A stretch of DNA of 64,000 nt from Antrodiella citrinella (taxonomy: Eukaryota > Basidiomycota > Agaricomycetes > Polyporales > Steccherinaceae): assembly GCA_004802725.1 (NCBI GenBank), contig SGPM01000051.1, positions 1-64,000 on the forward strand, read 5' to 3'. The notes below the pieces were generated by a model. The model ran no database searches. It worked only from the letters and a program-made list of their open reading frames with translations, and had not been told where the DNA came from. Positions within the stretch are counted from its first letter, which is position 1, and the number at the start of each line of letters is the position of its first letter. The position numbers and the translations under genes are program-made. Below, piece by piece: positions 21,893-32,168 of the stretch.

Positions 21893-22700
21893 ATGTGGAG
21901 AAACCTCAGCACTATCATCGAGGGCAGGTTGTTCCTGGGAACGTATGTGGTCTTCTGCTTCTTTTTGCACAGCATCTTTCTGACGTTTCCCTCTTATACC
22001 CGTCTTCGTACCCACCTTATCTTAACCCCGTCGACTCCCTAATTCACTATCGCACTGCTCGCGTGCGCAGTCTCGAGGCAGCGAAATCGCCTCGGGTCCT
22101 CTCCGACCGTCGAATCACCCATATAGTGTCTGTCGGAACCGAGCCAATACCTGCGGATAATCCAGCATCCGGTATCCGACAACTTCGTATTCCTATCGAG
22201 GATGTCGACTACGCGGATTTGCTGATCCATCTGCCTTCTGCTTGTCGATTCATCCATGACGCCATCGCGTCGGGAGGCGCGGTCCTTGTCCATTGTGTGC
22301 AAGGACTTTCGCGGAGTGCCGCTGTGATTGCTGCATATTGTACGGAGATCTATCTGCCTCTTCCGTGCCTTGCTCACCTCTTGCTTCCTCTAGTGATGTG
22401 CTCCAAGCGAATCAGTCCTACCGCCGCGATGACTGCCGTGCGACAAGGTAAGCCTTATCAGCGCTCTACACACGTCTCCAAAGTCTCACAGATTCGATCT
22501 CGATAGCGCGTGAGCAGGTCTGGATTAATCCTGGCTTCCAGGTAACGTCCAACCTGTCATTCATAACGCTGACAATTGTATTGACCCCATGCCTGCAGGA
22601 GCAACTCGTGTTGTTCGAAGTCTGCCAGTATAACCCACATCCCAACGAAGGGGTGTACAAGAAATGGAGGCAGAAGATTGCACAGCACATCCAGGGATGA
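21893..22700 (+). CDS. Dual-specificity protein phosphatase
   Basis: Five exons: 21893-21942, 22071-22339, 22394-22447, 22507-22541 and 22599-22700; 169 aa, the size of a lone catalytic domain. The phosphatase loop HCVQGLSRSAAV (HCx5R with Ser after it) is followed, across an intron, by AAYLM, the usual start of the next helix. Upstream lies RITHIVSVGTEPIP and the general-acid region IPIEDVDYADLL. The enzyme should remove phosphate from Tyr and Ser/Thr of a target kinase or other protein; partner unknown. Intron 1 (128 nt) is unusually long for this window, so a missed small exon is possible. An in-frame ATG at 21836 would add 19 residues. Confidence 0.85.
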
Positions 22701-23513
22701 TACCCATAACAGAGGATGGACCATAAAGTGTTCCCTCGATTCGTCACCTGGTCCATTTATTCTTGAAGTATTTTTTGCATGTTTCACCGCTTATCTTCTT
22801 CTCATTGTTCTCTTGTCGCTCATCTTGTCTCGGTTTGCTTCCTTTCATCGAAGAGCAAGAAAAGTTTTGCTTACCTTACTAGTCGCGTAGTCTTTCTCTT
22901 CATCATCTTGTACCACCAGCCTTGTACTCATAGCGTCCTGTCCTGCCGCCGCAATGTTCTCCTTATTGCCTTTAGACTCCTTGCAATCCCTCCGTGGTGT
23001 AGTAGCTTATTTTGTACGCGCATTCTTGTCATGGGTTATGAATTTGAAATCTTGACTGCGATCGAATTCAGTGTTTTCCTGTTCACAGTGCCTCCGAGTT
23101 CTCTTTTAAAACGGTACCGACGGCGAGCATGTTGAAGGGTCCGAGATCAAGTCATCGCAGATGCAGATCGACCGTCAAAACCCTATCTAGATTGCAAATC
23201 CCCCTCCCAATTGCACAGACGAGAGAGGCGATGTCCCCTTCAACCGACAAGCCAATAACGCTCACTGACTTTCTGGAAATCTTAGCCTGTCAAACGCGTC
23301 CAGCCTCTGAGCGCCAATCGTCCTCGCACGTGTCACGTGATCGCGACGCGTCTTGCTCCACTCGTGTGCGATGACGGCTGCGCGGAGGCAACCACCCCAT
23401 GAGGTCGGTGGCACCCACGATGATCGTTCCTTCTCCGCGTAACTGTGTCCTTGAGGACGGTAGGTGTACCCGTGCTGCGCTCCTTCTTCATCTACCACGA
23501 CTCCGACTGTATC
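22701..23513. other. Intergenic, 813 bp
   Basis: Between the phosphatase and the HSL-type gene, same strand. T-rich on the + strand from 22750 to 23000. No supported gene. Confidence 0.5.
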
Positions 23514-26500
23514 ATGGGGGTCAATACTGGTTCAGCAGCGATTCATATCACTCCCGGTATGTCCGTCGACATCGTGACATGAACACGGTGCTAATATTTC
23601 TTGTATAGTTGTGGTCAAAACATTCTACAAACATACTAAGCGGAAGGGCCAGAAGTTGAGAGAAGGCGACCATACAGAGGAAGCAACCGATGACATTCTA
23701 TTCGACGAGTTCGTATGCACCCTCTGTCACAAGAACAATGCTTCTAACTCTGGCGACATTGCAGAGCATTTCATATCGTTAAAGCTTTCATCGCTCTCGG
23801 GACTCGAAACACCGTAGAGTCCCTCCAAAGCTTGTGAGTACAAGCGTACATCTCGCCAAACCATTCCCTGACATCGCTATGCATAAGCACGAACACTCAT
23901 GTGCCCGCACCTTACTGGGCCTGTGTGGTACCTCTACAGATACCCTTCACTTCGTGCAACAAGGCAGCGGATGCCCTGATCGACTGGTTCGGACCTGAGG
24001 ATCTGAAACGAGTCGTTGGCGGAGAAAGGTGGTGGCAGATTCGCGGTATGGATGGTATCGACTCGGAATGGATCACGGAAAAGGAGTACCTGGAGGATGT
24101 AGATTTTCCCGCAGACAGAGATCTATCGGAAGATGAGGCCAATGTTCCGCGCATGGAGCATCTGGAATCTGTCATGGTGCGCATAACATATCGAGCGCAC
24201 CAGTTCGCTACTTACTCAAGTGTCACAAATTAATACAGCTGTATGTGCACGGTGGTACGTGTGCTATATTCACGTATATACGTCACGCATTCAGCTGCTA
24301 ACCGGAATGTCATGTTTTGTTTCATAGGTGCATTCTTTTGGGGGTCTATCAGTACGTCGTTATACTTTATTTCATCTCTTAAACATGCCTCTGATTGACG
24401 AGCACAGACACACATCGTTACCAACTCATTCGTTACGGTAGGCATGAAGCCACACTTTCAGGAGAGTATTTTATGACACATCTTACTTTGCAGCACGTAA
24501 GATGAAGGGCCGTGTATTTGCAGTGAATTACCGGTACGTTCATTTGTTGACATTCCGGATCCTCACTCTGCTTACATCCTTCCAGTAAAGCACCGCAGTT
24601 CCCCTGGCCTTGCCCTCTGCAAGACGTTCTAGCTGCATGTCAGTGTCACAACTACGTGATTTATTTTATTTGCTTGACTGAGTTCATATCGTAGATTTCT
24701 ACTTGACATCGCCACCCCCAGGGGCGCCACACAAAGCCGTCTCGCCGTCCAAGCTGGTTTTCGCTGGGGACTCTGCAGGTGGAGGGCTATGCCTTGCAGC
24801 TCTTACCGTTCTTAGAGACCTAGGCCTCCCTCAACCCGCCGGAGCGGTGTTGATCAGTCCGTGGGTGGATCTCACTCACAGCTTTCCAAGTGTCATCAAG
24901 AACACGGCGACTGTGCGTTTTCTGCATGCAGGCCTCAGACTGAGATCAAAGACAGTGCTCATTACGTCAATTGTAGGACATCATCCCGCCTCATGGTTTC
25001 GTCCATAAGCCTTCGCCCCTGTGGCCGGTCGATACGCTGCCAGAGGATGGCCGGACACGCGTGTTGCCGGCACCGACCAATCCACCGCCTCGACCGGGAC
25101 ATGCGGATACGTTAAAACCGAGCAGTTCGAGAGTGAAAGACCAGCTGGAACAGCGCATCGAACAGGGTAAGTCTGAAGGACGCGCTGCGCATTCTGCTGA
25201 ACTGCGTGATGAGTCGGTCGGGAATCAGGAGGAGATGCTTAGAGACATGACGCCGGAGGAGCGAGAGGGTGGATCCAAATCCGCGGCCTCATCAGAATCG
25301 GGTGCCGACTCTCAAGATGGCAATAAACCTGGTTATGACACAGAGCTGGACTTTTGGGAACCTAAACCGCCAAGAGTATTGATGAACGATCCTGAAGCAA
25401 GGCCGCTGGAGCTGCATTCTCAGATCCAACTATATGCTGCTACGGAGTAAGTGTTACATGTTTTCTATCGATTAATCGGTTTAGCACTTATAACTTTGAT
25501 ATCTGCAGGCAGCTCACGCATCCCCTCGTGTCGCCCGTCATCCAAGGATCTCTCGGAAATCTTTGTCCCCTCTACATTTTGGCGGGCGACGGCGAGGTGC
25601 TCAGAGATGAGATCATCTATCTCGCCCACAAAGCTGCCAATCCGAAGGAATATCCTGCGCGAGGTGGTGTCTTGAAGCAAGGCAGACGACAGCAGGAGAA
25701 CGTAGAGAAGTTCCAGACCCCGACAAAAGTCCATTTGCAAGTATACGACGGTAAGTCAATAATCGTGACCTTGATAATCATCATGCTAAAAATGGTCTCA
25801 GGGATGTGCCATGTTCTGACTGTCTTCACCTTTACGGATAGCGTACGTTGGCGCGATACTTGCTGAGTCGTGTTTTTTGCTGATATCGCGTTCGTAGGCC
25901 AAATACGCATATCGATCCATTGCAGAGTTTGTCAAACATGTCACTCTCCATACCGCAGAACATCTAGATCGAAATCCCTTCCCCGAATTCCATCTTCCAC
26001 CTGCAGATATCAAGGATGATGACCTTGACGAGTCCCGCCGCCGACGTCCTTCTCAATCGCGAGTGAAGTCGTCTGAGCAACCATTTTGGCGTACTCATCG
26101 ACCGAACCCTCCCGGAGGCTCTCGAGAAGATGTCAAAATGTACAAACACAACGAGGGAAAAGCGAAGGAAGAAGAATCGAAAGGTCAGGTAGAGAAAATG
26201 CATCAAGCGGAAGGTTTGGGCAGTAGCTCATCCACCACGGTGACTTATTTTCTGGACCGTTAATTTTGCCTACTCATGCGTGAACGTACAGACCCCAAAC
26301 TCTGAACAGTCCCAGCGGAGAGATATCTCTGGAGTGTCCATGCTCCGCGAACGCGTCGACGTTTTCGGGCACGTTCGCCCCATGGAGCCCAAAGACCAGA
26401 TCGAAGCCTTGCGCGTTTCGCCGAGCGAGATTGGTCTCATCAAGGAAGGTCCTGTGAAACATTGGTTGGCCGGCCAGGAACAATGGGACAAGAAGTTCAA

Positions 26501-27254
26501 ACGAAGCGCTACGAAGGTTGCAATGAAGAGGAAGTACTATGAGGCCAAGGCGGCGAAGTTGATAAAGCAGGCTCGTGAGCAGGGCTTGGAGTTGAGGCGA
26601 GAACATTATCCCTCCCCGACTCGAATCCAATCTACCGCGTCCCTTAATTCTACCCGCGAAGTTGGCAACGAAAGACGATGGGGTAAGCATACGCACCAGT
26701 GTCCAGAGTAGATAGCTTATTTTCATTCTTCAACAGGACCGTTTGACATCGAAGGCGAGCAGCCTCCTCCTAGTGCTATTGTAGGTAGACGCGACACTGT
26801 AAGTGCTTGTACGTGTTCGCAATTGGAAGGCACTCATCAGGCGTTGCAGCGTGAATCTGTTGCTCTAATGAAGATGATGATCTATCATTCCGCTCCCACC
26901 ACGCACAAGACCGTACCGAAGATCAAGACATCGGACGCGATTCGGGCTGCATTCGACCCCCAAGATCACCCCACGAAGGCTCCTCAGCAGTCCGTATCTG
27001 AGCAACAGATATATGCTCGCATGCTGCCTATTCATGGCGTTAGAATCTGGCAGTCTTTGGTCTCGTGAGTTCTCAGTGCTGTCAATCTTCGTCGATGGTC
27101 TCTGACCTGCTGTTCGTGCATCAGATACTTCATGCGTTGCAGCGCTCGCAAGGCTGTAGATGGGAAGGATTACGCCGTGGACAAGATACGCACTACGAGT
27201 GATAAGATCGGTATGACAAGTCCCGATCCTACTCCGAAGTCAAGCTCTCCGTGA
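23514..27254 (+). CDS. HSL-type alpha/beta hydrolase (lipase/esterase), 18 exons
   Basis: Exons: 23514-23556, 23609-23708, 23765-23833, 23888-24176, 24239-24254, 24328-24351, 24408-24437, 24494-24533, 24586-24638, 24695-24912, 24977-25446, 25509-25750, 25802-25842, 25898-26239, 26292-26682, 26737-26798, 26841-27064 and 27125-27254; about 927 aa. Catalytic parts of the hormone-sensitive-lipase family are complete: oxyanion HGGAFFWGS, nucleophile GDSAGGG, acid in [13 protein letters not shown] and histidine in GMCHVLTVF. The N-terminus has the segment [16 protein letters not shown] and a WFGPEDL region. An insert of about 140 charged residues lies between nucleophile and acid blocks, and ~300 Lys/Arg/Glu-rich residues follow the fold. 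Exon 5 has 16 nt. The exon 2 donor is GTTCGT, weaker than usual but required by frame. Likely acts on acylglycerol or ester substrates. Confidence 0.88.
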
Positions 27255-27677
27255 AAGCTTTTGTATTCCTCGTTCAATCATCTCGATTTATGCGTTTGAT
27301 TCCCTTTGTATTTATCTTCTTTGCATTCGGACGTTCCAAAATTCCTAGACACCATTCATTCTTTGTATCCCATAGTACATGCACATCACTAGACTTCTTT
27401 AGACAGTGGATTTGAACGCGACCTTTTGTTGTCGGCAGAAGGATGAAGCAAGGCGAAAGCATGGACTACACGTGTTGTGCGTGTGAACGCTGATGTAAGC
27501 GAGCGTGTGTTGCCTTCTTTAACCCTCGGCCCTCCACTCGCTCTCGTTGTCTTCGTCGACCTTTTCATCAACCACCACTCTAATCATACAGTGAGTATCC
27601 GTTCGTGTGTGGTTGTCGTAGCCAGCGACGCGGTCTGATTCGATTGATATAGCCTCTTTCATCGCTAGACGATCAAA
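27255..27677. other. Promoter region of alpha-tubulin 1
   Basis: 423 bp between the hydrolase stop and the tubulin start, same strand. Pyrimidine-rich leader near 27530-27600. No separate gene. Confidence 0.45.
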
Positions 27678-29455
27678 ATGCGTGAAGTCATCTCTGTACA
27701 CGTCGGTCAGGCTGGAGTCCAGATCGGTAACGCATGCTGTAAGTGCTACTCTCGCTGCCTCTTGATGCGCGAATTTGGAATTGGCAAAGCACTATGAATG
27801 ACGCGTCGGGATGTGTTCTGCACTCATTTCGGTCTTTGCAACGCTCTGTGTATGCGGAGAGATGCTGATGATCGCACGATAACAGGGGAGCTCTACACTG
27901 TCGAGCACGGACTCAGCGTACGTCCTTTTCACGCGTTTCTCTTTATTGCATAAGATCTGAATTGTTCTCTAGCCTGATGGGCGCCTTGTAGAAGGCTCTC
28001 CTTCCGCTCATGACGATGGCTTCAGCACATTTTTCTCGGAGACCTCCTCCGGCAAGCACGTCCCCCGCTCCCTGTACATTGACCTTGAACCCAACGTCAT
28101 CGACGAGGTCCGGAGTGGCACATACAGGAGTCTCTTCCACCCTGAGACTCTTGTTACTGGCAAGGAGGATGCTGCTAGCAACTGTGAGTACATGCATGGA
28201 CAAAGCGACACGTTTCACGAACTCATGGTGCTTTGATAGACGCTCGTGGACACTACACCGTTGGAAAGGAGCAGATTGACATTGTAATGGATAAGGTCCG
28301 CCGTCTTGCAGACAACTGCAGTGGTCTCCAGGGCTTCTTTGTTTTCCACTCGTTTGGGGGCGGAACTGGTTCCGGCTTCGGCGCGTTGGTCCTTGAGCGA
28401 CTTTCTACCGACTATGGCAAGAAGTCCAAACTCGAGTTCAGCGTATACCCTGCGCCAACGATGGCTACGTCCGTCGTCGAGCCTTACAACTCCATTCTGA
28501 CGACCCACACCACCCTCGAGCACTCCGACTGCTCATTTATGGTGTGTGCTGTTTCTAGGGATTTCTAAAACTGGATAATGCTCCTGCTTACATAACGTTT
28601 ATAGGTTGACAACGAAGCCCTTTACGATATTTGCAAGAAGAGGCTCAACATAACAGCGCCTGGATTCACAAACTTGAACCGTCTTATCGCTCAAGTCGTC
28701 TCTTCCATCACCGCTTCATTGCGTTTCGATGGCTCCCTGAACGTCGACTTGAACGAATTCCAGACCAACTTGGTTCCGTGAGTACATGCCCTTTGCTCTC
28801 GACTTGTCGATTTGCTGATCGTCTGTGGATTACAGTTTCCCCCGAATCCACTTCCCCCTGGCTACTTTTGCCCCCATCATCTCTTCTGAGAAGGCCCACC
28901 ACGAGCAGAACTCTGTCGCTGATATGACTTTCTCTTGCTTTGAGACCGGCAACCAGATGGTCAAGTGCGATCCTCGCGAGGGCAAGTACAGTAAGTCAAA
29001 CATGGATCTCGCTCTTCCTATGCACCATGCTGATATTGCTCTCAGTGGCGTGCGCTCTGTTGTACCGTGGCGACGTCGTGTCGAAAGACGTGAACGCTGC
29101 CGTCAGCATCATCAAGACCAAGCGCACCATTCAGTTCGTCGATTGGTGCCCTACTGGCTTCAAGCTGGGTGTATGCAATGAGCCTCCAGCCCACATCCCT
29201 GGTGGTGACTTGGCTAAGGTGTCTCGCTCTTTGTGCATGTTGTCTAACACCACTGCGATCTCCTCGGCCTGGAGCCGCCTCGACCACAAGTTTGATCTTC
29301 TGTACTCCAAGCGTGCGTTTGTGCACTGGTACGTGGGTGAGGGTATGGAGGAGGGTGAATTCTCTGAGGCGCGTGAGGATCTTGCCGCGCTGGAGAAGGA
29401 TTACGAGGAGGTCGGTATTGACTCTGCGGATGTTGAGGAGGTTGGCGAGTACTAG
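27678..29455 (+). CDS. Alpha-tubulin, paralogue 1
   Basis: Seven exons: 27678-27738, 27886-27917, 27973-28183, 28240-28541, 28605-28777, 28836-28990 and 29046-29455; 447 aa. The [20 protein letters not shown] start, the GTP-binding GGGTGSGFG, the alpha-specific [13 protein letters not shown] (catalytic Glu) and the tail ending in EY identify alpha-tubulin. It polymerises with beta-tubulin into microtubules. It is diverged: the loop that holds Lys40 in animals reads [11 protein letters not shown] with no lysine. It lies head to tail with a second alpha-tubulin 395 bp downstream. The shared first four exons (61, 32, 211 and 302 nt) match in length, but later introns differ. Confidence 0.97.
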
Positions 29456-29850
29456 TTTCATGGATGAGACGGAGATTTTTGTTTGCATCTGTCGTCCTTT
29501 GTGTCTGCCTACTTTCTGAAACACTCGATACCTTTTTGACCGCATTACTTCACGAAATTCACGCTGTTTTCTTTCCGTCCTTTCACGTAGTTTGATAATA
29601 TTACCAAGAGAGTTAATCGTTGAAAGCCAGAAAGAATGGGGCCATGTGTTGGCTGGCGACGGCAAAGACGGATCAATGGTTTTCGAGCGAGGGCGAGCGC
29701 TAAACAAGAGTACTTGTTGCCCAGTGCCCTCACGTTTGGTTCTTCCACCCACCTGGTCAATTTCATCCTCTCCCCTCCATCTCGAGTTTACGACACGTCC
29801 TCCTCCCCATCTATACCACAGTCGCTCTCTTTTGCACGACCTACATAACA
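29456..29850. other. Spacer and promoter between the two alpha-tubulin genes
   Basis: 395 bp. The 90 nt before the second start codon are strongly pyrimidine-rich, as often seen in highly expressed fungal genes. No gene seen. Confidence 0.5.
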
Positions 29851-31606
29851 ATGCGTGAAGTAATCTCTATTCAGGTCGGCCAGGCTGGTGTGCAGATCGG
29901 CAATGCCTGCTGTATGTTGTTATCACACGTGTATCGTCTTGAACGCGATCTCACATTTTTCTCCTCCAGGGGAACTCTATACCCTCGAACACGGACTGAG
30001 TGTGCGTACCACCTGTCCTTGTCGTCGCGCTGGAGCTGATAATCGCTTTTTTGACAGCCTGACGGTCGTCTTACCGAGAACGGTCAATCCAAGAACGACA
30101 GCGGGTTCTCGACTTTCTTCTCTGAAACCGGCTCTGGAAAATATGTTCCTCGCTCGCTCTATGTAGACTTGGAACCAGGTGCTATCGAGAGCGTGAAAAC
30201 TGGTCCTTACAGATCGCTGTTCCACCCTGAGACTATGATTTCTGGCAAGGAGGACGCCGCGAACAACTGTACGCGATTTTACTCCACTCGTTGCTCGATA
30301 TGCGCTGATGTTTGCCCATCCATTTAGATGCGCGTGGTCACTATACGGTGGGCAAGGAGCTCATTGACCCCGTCATGGATCGTGTCCGTCGTCTCGCAGA
30401 CGCCTGCAACGGTCTCCAAGGCTTCTTCGTCTTCCACTCCTTCGGTGGTGGAACTGGTTCCGGTTTCGGCGCACTCCTTCTCGAACGTCTCTCCATGGAC
30501 TACGGCAAGAAGTCCAAGTTGGAGTTCTGCGTCTACCCCGCCCCTCAATTGTCCAGCTCCGTTGTCGAGCCCTACAACTCCGTGTTGACCACCCACACCA
30601 CTCTCGAGCACTCCGACTGCTCGTTCATGGTGAGTACATGATTTGTCTTCTTCGACGACAATTTGGTGACGTATGCCACTTGCTTTGTGTTTCAGGTTGA
30701 CAACGAGGCCATCTTCGACATCTGCAAGAAGCACTTGGGCGTGTCCCTCCCCAGCTTCTCCAACCTCAACCGTCTCATCGCGCAGGTCGTCTCTTCCGTT
30801 ACCGCTTCCCTCCGTTTCGCTGGTTCCCTCAACGTCGACTTGAACGAGTTCCAGACCAACTTGGTTCCTTTCCCCCGTATCCATTTCCCTCTCGCCACCT
30901 TCGCTCCTCTCATCTCCTCCGATAAGGCCCAGCATGAGCAGAACTCCGTCCTGGACATGACCTACGCTTGCTTCGAGCAGGGCAACCAGATGGTCAAGTG
31001 CGACCCCAAGGAGGGCAAGTACATGGCGTGCTGCCTGTTGTACAGGGGTGATGTTGGTCCCAAGGACGCTCAGAACGCTGTTGCCTCCGTCAAGACGAAG
31101 AAGACCATTCAATTCGTCGACTGGTGCCCTACCGGTTTCAAGCTCGGTATCTGTGCCGAGCCCGCCGCTCAAGTCCCCGGTGGCGATCTTGCCAAGACCT
31201 CAAGGAGCTTGTGCATGCTCTCCAAGTAAGTGGTTGTGACATCCATCTGCCATAGTCAGATCTGACGGCGCCTTCGTATAGCACCACTGCCATCTCCGCT
31301 GCCTGGGGTCGTCTCGGTACGTCTTTCTACTCGTTGTAGAGATCGTCATCATTCTGATATTTTTTTCGTCACAGACTATAAGTTTGATCTCCTCTACTCC
31401 AAGCGCGCGTTCGTCCACTGGTACGTCGGTGAGGGTATGGAGGAAGTAAGTCCTAGTCGTATTCTTGATTGTCATGGATCGTTCTAATCAAATGACTGTA
31501 GGGTGAGTTCTCCGAGGCCCGTGAGGACCTTGCCGCCCTCGAGAAGGACTACGAAGAGGTTGGCACCGACTCTGCTGACGCTGAGGAGGGTGACGGCGAG
31601 TACTAG
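29851..31606 (+). CDS. Alpha-tubulin, paralogue 2
   Basis: Eight exons: 29851-29911, 29970-30001, 30058-30268, 30328-30629, 30696-31225, 31282-31316, 31375-31445 and 31502-31606; 448 aa. It carries [42 protein letters not shown] and a C-terminal EY. The loop near residue 40 has one lysine (NGQSKNDSG, about residue 43), unlike paralogue 1. The coding sequence is C-rich at third positions (for example CTC, GTC, TCC), more so than paralogue 1, which suggests higher expression. Two introns of paralogue 1 are absent, while three 3' introns are absent from paralogue 1. Confidence 0.97.
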
Positions 31607-32168
31607 AGAATGACAGAATGGAACCTGTAGTTGATCGTGAAGGAGAAAAACTTTGCATGATCTAAAGTTTCATACTATACCACATACCCATCTGTCGCTT
31701 GCTATTCATAGTCTTCACAGGCTTTGGTACTTCAAGGGGTAGCTTCGTATTGGATTGTATTTTCGTTTGACCCGGGTGGGGGTAAATGTATTCATTAGAT
31801 CGTGCATTTACTTCAGAGAGCCTTATAATACTTTATGTCGACATGATTACTTGGTGATTGCGTGAAGTCTCATCAATCCGACCCTACTGACAATCCAGCA
31901 AGTTGACAAGGTCATAACAATTGGCAAGAGGCATGCACTACCAGTCAATATTCTTTACTGACTCTTCACCAGTTTGCAGGATTCAGATCGCAGACTCGGC
32001 CTCTCTCCGAGGCCGAGCTACATTGAAAAGGGGCCTCATGAAGCCGCCAGGTTCCCGCATACATAAATGAGTGCCTACATGACATGAATGGGAGGTTACG
32101 GCCAACGTTCAAACGCTTCGCAACCTCACCAGGCTTCGTACTATTGACAGATCTAGAGGCAAACCGCC
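31607..32168. other. Intergenic, 562 bp
   Basis: Between alpha-tubulin 2 and the first P450 gene, same strand. No supported gene. Confidence 0.5.

Noticed and set aside
24239..24651. Separate small gene in the middle of the HSL-type gene
   Set aside because: The short exons (16 to 53 nt) join in phase to give the HGG oxyanion region and the segment before the GDSAG block, so they belong to one gene.
29042..29851. 269-codon minus-strand frame over alpha-tubulin 1 and its downstream spacer
   Set aside because: Antisense shadow of conserved tubulin codons plus a random extension; low-complexity and without start context.
30324..31172. 282-codon open frame on the minus strand
   Set aside because: It is the exact complement of alpha-tubulin 2 exons. 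Strong C/G bias at third positions removes stops on the other strand. No family features.
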